Of a stretch of DNA of 54,526 bases, positions 1-7,051 are shown piece after piece. This DNA is from Luteitalea sp. Its GTDB lineage: Bacteria > Acidobacteriota > Vicinamibacteria > Vicinamibacterales > Vicinamibacteraceae. The DNA lies in the NCBI GenBank assembly GCA_009377495.1, contig WHTZ01000001.1:1-54526 (forward strand), read 5' to 3'. The position numbers were made by a program, and so were the translations under genes. The notes under the pieces were generated by a model. It did no database searches. It saw only the letters and a program-made list of their open reading frames with translations, and was not told the origin of the DNA. Position 1 is the stretch's first letter, and the number at the start of each line of letters is the position of its first letter.

Positions 1-1
1 A

Positions 2-619
2 TACCTGCGTCGGTTGAACGGTGACAGCTTGGTCACCCAAGCCCGAGAGACGCTCACGTCGCGGCTCACGGGGCTGTTCGAAAAGACCGCCCAGTCTGAC
101 TGGCGCTGGTTTGAAGAGGAGCTGACGTACGACAATGCCAAGCTCGCGCATGCCCTGATCCTGAGCGGACGTGCGACGGGACAACAAGCGGTGACTGAAC
201 GAGGCCTCGAGGCCCTGCGCTGGTTGACCGAGTTACAGATCTCCGAAACGGGTTATTTTCGATCCATTGGCAGCAACGGGTTCTATCGCCGTGGCGGCAC
301 ACGCGCCAACTTCGACCAGCAGCCCATCGAGGCGCAAGCCATGGTCTCAGCCTGTCTTGAAGCCTTTCACGCCACAGCGGACACTTGGTGGTACGAACAG
401 GCGGAACGCGCCTTCGATTGGTTCATCGGCTGGAACGATCTCGGATTGGAAGTCTACTCTCCCACCACGGGCGGCTGCCGTGATGGGTTGCACGTGGATC
501 GGGTGAATCGAAACCAAGGAGCGGAATCAACCTTGGCTTTCTTGCTGTCGCTGGCGGAAATGCGCCTCGCACAGAATATGCTGACAAGCTTCAAGGAACC
601 GATCGCCGTCGAAGCGTGA
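2..619 (+). CDS. 3' end of a probable glycosyltransferase (partial)
   Basis: The frame is open from the first bases of the window (Y-L-R-R-L...) to a TGA at 617-619, so the gene begins upstream and only about 205 C-terminal residues are present. The visible part is rich in Trp, Glu and alanine-helical stretches (DNAKLAHALIL, WWYEQAERAFDWFIGWND), as in alpha/alpha-barrel-like tails attached to glycosyltransferases or glycan-processing enzymes. It also has a GGCRDGLH segment and an NRNQGAESTLAFL segment. The glycosyltransferase call rests mainly on the neighbours: a GH130 protein starts 56 nt downstream and a GT4 glycosyltransferase follows it. The catalytic part is outside the window, so the exact family cannot be stated. 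Confidence 0.55.
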   Translation, partial: YLRRLNGDSLVTQARETLTSRLTGLFEKTAQSDWRWFEEELTYDNAKLAHALILSGRATGQQAVTERGLEALRWLTELQISETGYFRSIGSNGFYRRGGTRANFDQQPIEAQAMVSACLEAFHATADTWWYEQAERAFDWFIGWNDLGLEVYSPTTGGCRDGLHVDRVNRNQGAESTLAFLLSLAEMRLAQNMLTSFKEPIAVEA

Positions 620-675
620 AGGTCCGTCACGGGTCCTACGCTCACGTCCTTTTCCGCCGCTAGAACAACTCGCCC

Positions 676-2145
676 ATGCACTGGAACCCACCTCAGGTCA
701 CACGAACACCCACCATTCTCAGGCCCGATCAATCACGTGTCCTCCTGCGGCCATTCAGCCCCGGGGACCCTCCGCGGATCGGCCGGATCATCGCCAGGAT
801 CATGTCGCTCCCGGAAGACCGGGTCGCCTCTCTTCTGGAAGACGTCCTCGCTGAGTTCTCCCCACGGCACCAGCGGATCCGCGAGCTGTTTCTGGAACGC
901 TTCAAGCAGGTCCGCGACGTGCTGTTGACGGATGAGAAGCTGTCCGAAGAACGACAACTCTTGATCGGCTCCTATTTCCTGGCTGAGTACTCCTTGGAAT
1001 CGGCGGCCCTGTTCAATCCGTCCATCGTTCCGCACCCTGATCAGTCGCGCCTCCCCCCGGGGGCCCTGCGCTTTGTTCTCAGCTTGCGCGCCACCGGAGA
1101 GGGACACATTTCCTCCCTCACCTTTCGAACGGGGATCGTCCACCAGGACCACCGGATCGAGGTGCTAACCGCTACTGGATTCCTCACTGAACCGCATCAG
1201 ACCCCGAACCCGCTGTATGAGAAGGCGCTCTTCGTGCGGAAGCTCTTCGAGCTAGGATTGAGCAACGCATTCACGCGACGGGTTATGACCAACCTTGGCG
1301 ACTCCTTTGCGTTGGACGAGCTACGCACCGCGCTCGACCTCGAGTTGAAGCCGTCCCACCTGCCGGCCGGAACGATGCAGGAACATCAGAACGTCGCTCA
1401 GGGAATCTGGCTGCTGGCCCGGTCCAACTATGAGGTTCAGTTCCACCCAGAACAGCGCTTGTCCGACCGCGTCATCTTCCCAGCGGCCCCCTCACAACGC
1501 AACGGCATCGAAGACGCGCGGTTCGTCTGTTTCGAGAACGAGGATGGCACCCACGTCTACTATGCCACCTTCACGGCCTTCGATGGCAAAGTCGTGCTAC
1601 CAGAGCTGGTCGAGACTTCTGATTTCCTTCGCTTTCGGTTCATCACCTTGAACGGTCCGGCTGCCCAAAACAAAGGCATGGCCATCTTCCCGCGGAAAAT
1701 CAATGGCCTCTATGCGATGCTCTCCCGCCAGGACAACGAGAACATGTACCTGATGTTCTCCGACAATGTCCACTTCTGGCATGAGCGCACGCTGCTTCTA
1801 ACACCGACCTTCCCGTGGGAGCTGGTCCAGCTTGGGAATTGCGGGTCTCCAATCGAGACGGACGCTGGCTGGCTCGTTCTCAGCCACGGCGTCGGCCCGT
1901 TGCGCCGGTACTGCATTGGCGCAGTCCTTCTCGATCGCGCTGATCCTGCGCGCGTGATCGGCCGCCTCCGCGAACCGTTGCTCACACCTAACCAGAGCGA
2001 ACGCCAAGGCTACGTGCCCAACGTCGTGTATACGTGCGGTGCTCTCCTCTACAACGGTGAGCTGATCATCCCCTATGGGCTGGCCGATCACGCCACCGCT
2101 TTCGCGACCGTCTCACTCGATGAGGTGCTCGCTGCCATGCATTAA
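676..2145 (+). CDS. GH130-family glycoside phosphorylase/hydrolase-like protein
   Basis: A 489-residue cytoplasmic protein without a signal peptide. The first ~120 residues are helical (SLPEDRVASLLEDVLAEF). The remainder fits a five-bladed GH130 propeller, with NGIEDARFV (Asp about residue 280, at the place of the GH130 catalytic Asp), YYATFTAFDG, KGMAIFPRKI and an LGNCGSPIETDAGWLVLSHGVG blade. GH130 enzymes act on beta-mannosides, usually by phosphorolysis, and some members hydrolyse. The substrate cannot be read from the sequence. The N-terminal extension marks the longer bacterial subgroup that accompanies glycosyltransferases. It lies between two sugar-transfer genes on the same strand with short gaps (56 and 21 nt), consistent with one operon making or recycling a mannose-containing glycan. 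The ATG has no clear Shine-Dalgarno sequence. Confidence 0.85.
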   Translation: MHWNPPQVTRTPTILRPDQSRVLLRPFSPGDPPRIGRIIARIMSLPEDRVASLLEDVLAEFSPRHQRIRELFLERFKQVRDVLLTDEKLSEERQLLIGSYFLAEYSLESAALFNPSIVPHPDQSRLPPGALRFVLSLRATGEGHISSLTFRTGIVHQDHRIEVLTATGFLTEPHQTPNPLYEKALFVRKLFELGLSNAFTRRVMTNLGDSFALDELRTALDLELKPSHLPAGTMQEHQNVAQGIWLLARSNYEVQFHPEQRLSDRVIFPAAPSQRNGIEDARFVCFENEDGTHVYYATFTAFDGKVVLPELVETSDFLRFRFITLNGPAAQNKGMAIFPRKINGLYAMLSRQDNENMYLMFSDNVHFWHERTLLLTPTFPWELVQLGNCGSPIETDAGWLVLSHGVGPLRRYCIGAVLLDRADPARVIGRLREPLLTPNQSERQGYVPNVVYTCGALLYNGELIIPYGLADHATAFATVSLDEVLAAMH

Positions 2146-2166
2146 CCTCAGGGATTAGAGGGACCA

Positions 2167-3216
2167 GTGAAACGCATGACGAGTCCCAAGAAGAGAGTGG
2201 CGGTCCTGTCGCCGGTTGCTTGGCGAACGCCGCCCCGGCAATACGGCGCCTGGGAAACCGTGGCGAGCAACATCACCGAAGGACTCGTCGCCCGTGGCTG
2301 GGATGTGACGTTGTTCGCCAGCAGGGATTCCGTAACCCGCGCTCGCCTGCATGCCGTTGTCGACAAGGGACACGAAGAGGATTCCACCGTCGATGCCAAA
2401 GTCGCCGAATACCTTCACATCTCCGAAGCGTTCGAGCGCGCCGCCGAGTTCGCCCTCATTCACAACCACTACGACTTCATGGCGTTGACCTACACCCGGT
2501 TGGTCAAGACCCCGGTGCTTACGACCGTGCATGGATTCTCATCTCCCAGAATCATGCCGATCTATCAGAAGTATCGAGACGGATATTTCGTTTCCATCAG
2601 TAACGCCGATCGCGCGTCGGGCCTGAACTACCTGGCGACGGTCTACAATGGGATCGACCTGTCCTTGTACCCGCTTCGGGAATCGAGCGGTGATGACCTG
2701 ATTTTCCTTGGCAGGATTCACCCGGACAAGGGTGTCCATCTGGCGATCGAGGTCGCTCGCCTGAGCGGATTGCCACTGCTCATCGCGGGCATTATTCAGG
2801 ATGAGACGTACTTCCGCGAGCAAGTGAAGCCCCACCTCGATGATCGGACGGTGCGCTATGTAGGACCGGTGGACGTGCCCGGCAAGAACGAGCTGTTCGC
2901 CCGGGCGCGAGCGCTGCTGCACCTGAACACCATTCCAGAGCCATTCGGTCTCGTGCTGACGGAGGCCAATGCCGCCGGCGTGCCAGTCATTGCGATGGAC
3001 CGCGGATCGTGCCGTGAGGTGATCAGTGAAGGGGAGACCGGCTTTCTGGTGAACAACGTGACTGAAGCCGTGAGCGCCCTTGGACGAATTCCTGACATCA
3101 ATCGTCGCGCCTGCCGCGACCGTGTCCGGCAGTACTTCTCGATCAATGCGATGGTGGACGGATACGAACGAGTTTACTCGACCATTTTTGATCTGGAAGC
3201 GAAGAGCCGATCATAG
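2167..3216 (+). CDS. Glycosyltransferase family 4 (GT-B fold)
   Basis: A 349-residue retaining GT-B glycosyltransferase. The N-terminal half begins with RVAVLSPVAW and has the acceptor-side GAWETVASNITEGLVARGWDVTLFAS strand-helix unit and HNHYDFMAL. The C-terminal half carries the nucleotide-sugar site: GRIHPDKGVHLAIEVA, then EPFGLVLTEANAAGVPVIAMDRGSCREVI, the E-X7-E-type motif of GT4. It probably transfers a hexose from a nucleotide sugar to a cytoplasmic or membrane-linked acceptor. It is the third gene of the glycan cassette, 21 nt behind the GH130 gene. GTG at 2167 is taken as start because GAGGGA lies just before it; an ATG at 2176 is an alternative. A strong hairpin follows about 70 nt after the stop. 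Confidence 0.85.
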   Translation: MKRMTSPKKRVAVLSPVAWRTPPRQYGAWETVASNITEGLVARGWDVTLFASRDSVTRARLHAVVDKGHEEDSTVDAKVAEYLHISEAFERAAEFALIHNHYDFMALTYTRLVKTPVLTTVHGFSSPRIMPIYQKYRDGYFVSISNADRASGLNYLATVYNGIDLSLYPLRESSGDDLIFLGRIHPDKGVHLAIEVARLSGLPLLIAGIIQDETYFREQVKPHLDDRTVRYVGPVDVPGKNELFARARALLHLNTIPEPFGLVLTEANAAGVPVIAMDRGSCREVISEGETGFLVNNVTEAVSALGRIPDINRRACRDRVRQYFSINAMVDGYERVYSTIFDLEAKSRS

Positions 3217-3286
3217 CCGCAGAACGACGCAGGTCACCACGAACATTCTAGCGGACCGCGGCCAGGTCCGCGCTCCCCGACGCTCA

Positions 3287-3336
3287 CTTGAGAACCCTGA
3301 AACTTGACACGGTGAGTCAAGTTTCGGGTTCTCAAG
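3287..3336. terminator. Long hairpin after the glycan cassette
   Basis: The arms 3287-3308 and 3316-3336 pair over 21 bases with a single bulged T and a 7-nt loop. There is no T-run directly behind it, so it may be a bidirectional attenuating hairpin or an inserted palindromic repeat rather than a classical intrinsic terminator. It separates the glycan genes from the two-component pair. Confidence 0.6.
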
Positions 3337-3449
3337 GGTTCTACCGACGGCCCACAGCGAGAGTTGTGCGGCATGTTGTCGCAGGGCCAGGGTCGCACCT
3401 GATCGCTGCACCGTTCTGAAGTACGATCCAACAGCCAATCGCTGAAGCC

Positions 3450-4775
3450 ATGATCAATTGGATTGACACGCTGCCCGGCGAGCGCACAGCACCCGTCGGG
3501 GCGTCGCGCGCGTATGTCAGTCTCGCGTGGCTCCTGAAGGTGCGTTGGGGGGCCGTTTTCGGACAAGCGGCCACCATCCTCATCGCGCACGCATTTCTGA
3601 GCTTCGGGCTCCCGCTGGCGGTCCTGTTTGCGCTGCTCGGGATCGAGGCACTCTCGAACGCGCTGGCCGGACGCTATCTCGCACGAGGCGGCGTGCCGTG
3701 GCCGCGCGTGGCAGGCCTGCTGCTTGCCCTCGATTGCCTATTGTTGACGGCGATGCTCGCGTGGACCGGTGGCGCGCTCAACCCGTTCAGCATTTTCTAT
3801 CTGGTTTACATCACACTGGCGGCCGTCGTCCTCGACGCCCGCTGGACCTGGGCGCTCACCGCATTCGCGGCGCTCGGCTATGGCTCCCTCTTCCTGCAAG
3901 CGCTGCGGGCGCCAGACCAGTGGCATGTGGCGTTCAGGCTGTCGTCGCACCTCCAGGCGATGTGGTGGGCCTTCCTGCTCGCAGCGTCGCTCACCGCGTA
4001 CTTCGTGCTCCGCTTGTCTCGGCTCCTCGAAGCCCGCGAGCGTGACGCGGCGCGCGCGCAGGCGCACTCGGCACGCCACGCGCGGCTGGCTGCCGTCACG
4101 ACGCTGGCTGCCGGTGCCGCTCACGAGCTGAGCACGCCGCTCGCGACGATTGCCGTCGCCGCTCACGAGCTGGAACGCAGCATTGCTCGGCTTCCTCAAC
4201 CGGCGCGCGAGGCCCTGGCGTCGGATGGGCGCCTCATCGAGGCCGAGCTGCAACGGTGTCGGGCCATTCTCGATCGGATGGCAGCGCGTGCCGGCGAGCC
4301 CGCCGGTGAGCTACCGGTCCCTCTGCCGCTCCGCGCACTTCTCGACGAGACGCTGGGCGCGTTCCCGCCCGAGGACAGCACCCGTATCGACGTCGTGACG
4401 CCCGCGGCACCAGATGTCGTTCGGGTGCCGGCCCGAAGCCTCGTCACGGCGCTCGTCGGCCTGCTGAAGAACGCCTTGGAAGCGAGCCCGCCGGCGTCAC
4501 ACGTCACGCTGGCCGTGACGAGTGGAAAAGGTCGACTCCGTCTACGCGTGGAAGACCGCGGCGCCGGCATGGCACCAGAAGTGCTCGCTCGCGCCGGCGA
4601 GCCGTTTTTTACCACGAAGCCGCCGGGTGCGGGCCTCGGCCTCGGCCTGTTCTTGACGCGCGCTCTGGCAGAGCAGCTCGGTGGGGCCCTGCGCCTCGAG
4701 TCTGCGCCCGGCTCGGGCACTGCCGCAACGCTGGAGCTACCCCTCGACCACACGGCCGTGAGCCATTCGATATGA
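3450..4775 (+). CDS. regB: RegB/PrrB-type redox sensor histidine kinase
   Basis: A 441-residue membrane histidine kinase. About six hydrophobic segments fill residues 25-190. Between two of them is GGALNPFSIFYLVY (residues 107-120), matching the GGxxNPF quinone-sensing motif of RegB/PrrB. The phosphoacceptor box is AAGAAHELSTPLA (His225). The dimerisation helix contains ELQRCRAIL with Cys270 at the place of the redox-active Cys265 of RegB. The ATPase domain has LLKNALEAS (N box), DRGAGMAPE (G1), FFTTKPPGAGLGLGLF (G2) and a C-terminal GTAATLELPL. From what is known of RegB, it would sense the quinone pool redox state and phosphorylate its partner. It overlaps the response-regulator gene by 4 nt, so the pair is translationally coupled. 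Confidence 0.9.
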   Translation: MINWIDTLPGERTAPVGASRAYVSLAWLLKVRWGAVFGQAATILIAHAFLSFGLPLAVLFALLGIEALSNALAGRYLARGGVPWPRVAGLLLALDCLLLTAMLAWTGGALNPFSIFYLVYITLAAVVLDARWTWALTAFAALGYGSLFLQALRAPDQWHVAFRLSSHLQAMWWAFLLAASLTAYFVLRLSRLLEARERDAARAQAHSARHARLAAVTTLAAGAAHELSTPLATIAVAAHELERSIARLPQPAREALASDGRLIEAELQRCRAILDRMAARAGEPAGELPVPLPLRALLDETLGAFPPEDSTRIDVVTPAAPDVVRVPARSLVTALVGLLKNALEASPPASHVTLAVTSGKGRLRLRVEDRGAGMAPEVLARAGEPFFTTKPPGAGLGLGLFLTRALAEQLGGALRLESAPGSGTAATLELPLDHTAVSHSI

Positions 4776-5320
4776 CGCATTCCACCGAGCTCGCCCGCAC
4801 GATACTGGTGGTCGACGATGACGCGCGGTTTCGGGAGCGGCTGGCGCGTGCGCTGCGCGCTCGGGGATTGGAGGTGCGCGAAGCGTGGGACTACGAGAGT
4901 GCGCTCACCGCGGCACGCGAAGAGTCGCCGGAGCTCGTGCTCGTTGACCTGCGCATGCCGGGCCGCTCTGGCCTCGATGTCGTGCGCGACACCAGCCAGC
5001 TCGACGTCTCCACGCGCATCGTCGTGCTCACCGGCTATGGCAGCATCGCGACGGCACTCGAAGCGATGCGGCTCGGCGCCCACTCCTATCTGACCAAGCC
5101 CGCCGATGTCGATGCCATCCTCGCCGCGTTCGATGAGCACGCTGAGGAGAAAGCGGGTGAGCCGGCGCTTGACACGCCCACCCTTGCCCGCGTGGAGTGG
5201 GAGCACATCAATCGCGTCCTCACCGATTGCGCGGGCAATGTCTCGGAAGCCGCGCGCCGCCTCGGCCTCCATCGCCGATCGCTGCAACGAAAGCTCGCCA
5301 AATACCCGACACCACGGTGA
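4772..5320 (+). CDS. regA: RegA/PrrA/ActR-type response regulator
   Basis: A 182-residue regulator with an N-terminal receiver domain: VVDDDARF acidic pocket, phosphoacceptor Asp in [12 protein letters not shown], Thr in VVLTGYGS, and Lys in YLTKPAD. After a short linker come a DNA-binding helix and Fis-type helix-turn-helix ([23 protein letters not shown]) at the extreme C-terminus. This is the compact layout of RegA, without an AAA+ domain. Start ATG at 4772 overlaps the stop of the kinase gene (ATGA). In other bacteria this pair adjusts respiration, carbon fixation and hydrogen metabolism to redox state. The targets here are not visible, and the adjoining aldo/keto reductase may or may not be one. 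Confidence 0.9.
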   Translation: MTHSTELARTILVVDDDARFRERLARALRARGLEVREAWDYESALTAAREESPELVLVDLRMPGRSGLDVVRDTSQLDVSTRIVVLTGYGSIATALEAMRLGAHSYLTKPADVDAILAAFDEHAEEKAGEPALDTPTLARVEWEHINRVLTDCAGNVSEAARRLGLHRRSLQRKLAKYPTPR

Positions 5321-5429
5321 CGTTGTGATGGCGGGGCGCCGCACTCGCTGGGTCTTCACAAAGAGCAATGCGTTGCGATACGGTAGATGGGTCTGTATTT
5401 CTGACCTTCTCACACTCCAGAGAGCCATC

Positions 5430-6419
5430 ATGAAGACACGCGCATTGGGTCCGTTGAATGTCTCTGCCCTCGGCCTCGGCTGCATGGGCATGTCGTACGC
5501 CTATGGTCCGGCCGATGAGGGCGAATCGCTCCGTGTGCTTCACCGCTACGTGGAGCTCGGCGGGAACTTCCTCGACACGGCCGAGATTTACGGTCCGTAC
5601 GCGAACGAGGAGCTGCTCGGTCGCTTCCTGCGTCAGGTACCGCGCGCGCAGATTGTCGTGGCGACGAAGTTCGGCTTTCGGCTTGACGAGGTGACACGGG
5701 CAATCGTCGGCGTAGACGGCTCGCCCGCCAATGTCCGGAGAGTATGCGACGAGAGCCTGGGCCGGCTGGGGGTCGAGACCATCGACCTCTTCTACCAGCA
5801 TCGTGTCGATCCGAACGTGCCAATCGAGGAAACGGTCGGCGCCATGGCGGACTTGGTCCGTGCTGGGAAGATACGCGCGCTCGGACTGTCAGAAGCCGCC
5901 CCCGAGACCGTGCGTCGCGCCGCGGCAGCTCATCCGATCGCCGCCTTGCAGAGCGAGTATTCGCTGTGGTCGCGCGACGTGGAGCGGAACGGCGTGCTCG
6001 CCACGTGCCGAGAGCTGGGCGTTGGATTCGTGCCGTACAGCCCCCTTGGTCGGGGATTCCTGACGGGCACGATTCAGAAGGCCTCCGATATGTCCACCGA
6101 CGACTGGCGGCAGACGAATCCGCGCTTTCAGGGTGCGGCGTTGGAGCGGAACCTGCAGCTCGCGACACACGTCAGGGATCTCGCGCAACGCAAAGGGTGC
6201 ACGCCTGCGCAACTTGCGCTCGCCTGGGTGCTGGCGCAAGGTGAAGACATCGTGCCGATCCCTGGCACCAAGCGCGTCAAGTACCTCGAAGACAATCTCG
6301 GCGCCCTCGATGTGACACTCACCCACGATGAGCTGACGGAAATCGACCGCCTGTTCCCGCCGGGCGCCGCCGAGGGCGAGCGTTATGCCGAGGACATGTT
6401 GGCGCTGGTCAACCGGTAG
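5430..6419 (+). CDS. Aldo/keto reductase
   Basis: A 329-residue NADPH-dependent aldo/keto reductase of the small-molecule carbonyl-reducing type (AKR13-like). The start is placed at the ATG of [26 protein letters not shown], the normal family N-terminus; the frame remains open upstream but reads into the regulator gene. The tetrad is visible as Asp and Tyr in FLDTAEIYG, Lys in VVATKFGF and His in [10 protein letters not shown]. The NADP site is in [25 protein letters not shown] and [17 protein letters not shown]. It presumably reduces aldehydes or ketones in the cytosol. It is co-directional with the two-component pair but about 110 nt away, so it may have its own promoter. Confidence 0.92.
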   Translation: MKTRALGPLNVSALGLGCMGMSYAYGPADEGESLRVLHRYVELGGNFLDTAEIYGPYANEELLGRFLRQVPRAQIVVATKFGFRLDEVTRAIVGVDGSPANVRRVCDESLGRLGVETIDLFYQHRVDPNVPIEETVGAMADLVRAGKIRALGLSEAAPETVRRAAAAHPIAALQSEYSLWSRDVERNGVLATCRELGVGFVPYSPLGRGFLTGTIQKASDMSTDDWRQTNPRFQGAALERNLQLATHVRDLAQRKGCTPAQLALAWVLAQGEDIVPIPGTKRVKYLEDNLGALDVTLTHDELTEIDRLFPPGAAEGERYAEDMLALVNR

Positions 6420-6426
6420 GTCGACA

Positions 6427-6951
6427 TCACACGGAACGACGAGTAACAAGGAGCGCGGCAAATCCAGGAAGGTACGCGACCGTCCACGCGCCGAAGTGTA
6501 GAAGATAGTCCCAGCCGCGCGGGCGGAATGGAAGCCAGATGCCGGAGATCGCGTAGAAAACTATGCCTGAGGCGACGGCGGCGGCCATTCCACGTGCCAG
6601 CACTTCGCGCGTGCCGGCCTGCGTGTGAAGCACGCGGCCATTGACCAGACCGAGCGCCACCCATAGTCCAATCCAGCTCGGGAACATCGCGGAGTATCCG
6701 GCCATCGGCGCCAGAACGTAGAAGCTGGCCGCGGCCAGGAGACCAATCAGCGCGCCGGCCCACGCGCCAAGTATCGGCTTGTGCGCCCGCATACCGAGGT
6801 AGAGGCCAACGCAGAGGAGTAGAAGGGTCCCGTGCGTCAGCCCGTAGAGGGGCCGGTGCTGCGGGATCGCGGTGGCCCAGATGAAGTCACCAAGCGTGCT
6901 CACGGCGGCGATGGCCACGGCGCCGCCGATCGCGGTTCCAAGACCGATCAT
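6427..6951 (-). CDS. Small integral membrane protein of unknown function
   Basis: A 174-residue hydrophobic protein with about five or six membrane segments: GTAIGGAVAIAAVSTLGDFIW, GLTHGTLLLLCVGLYLG, AWAGALIGLLAAASFYVLAP, FPSWIGLWVALGLVNG, AAAVASGIVFYAISGIWLPF and FGAWTVAYLPGFAALL. A conserved-looking GDFIWAT in the first helix and RPRGWDYLLHFG before the last are the only notable polar features. No enzymatic motif was recognised. It converges with the aldo/keto reductase gene with a 7-nt gap and is probably transcribed alone. Function unknown. Confidence 0.7.
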   Translation of the reverse strand: MIGLGTAIGGAVAIAAVSTLGDFIWATAIPQHRPLYGLTHGTLLLLCVGLYLGMRAHKPILGAWAGALIGLLAAASFYVLAPMAGYSAMFPSWIGLWVALGLVNGRVLHTQAGTREVLARGMAAAVASGIVFYAISGIWLPFRPRGWDYLLHFGAWTVAYLPGFAALLVTRRSV

Positions 6952-7010
6952 GAGTGCTCACGAGTATATCGAACGGTCCAGTTCCCCGCCGGAACCTATC
7001 TCGGGTGAGG

Positions 7011-7038
7011 AAAACGGGGACAGCCCCGCGGGGCCTTC
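7011..7038. repeat. Half copy of a GGGGACAG-type palindromic repeat
   Basis: AAAACGGGGACAGCCCCG at 7011-7028, followed by a GC-rich inverted segment (GGGGCC...GGCCC). It resembles one arm of the hairpins at 14163, 29934 and 39937 and lies just after the stop side of the GH3 gene. Confidence 0.5.
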
Positions 7039-7051
7039 AGGCCCGCGCTCA

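Noticed and set aside
4196..5491. 431-codon open frame antisense to the redox kinase and regulator
   Set aside because: Arg/Ala-rich, no domain, and it lies opposite two clear genes. In GC-rich DNA such antisense frames are common.
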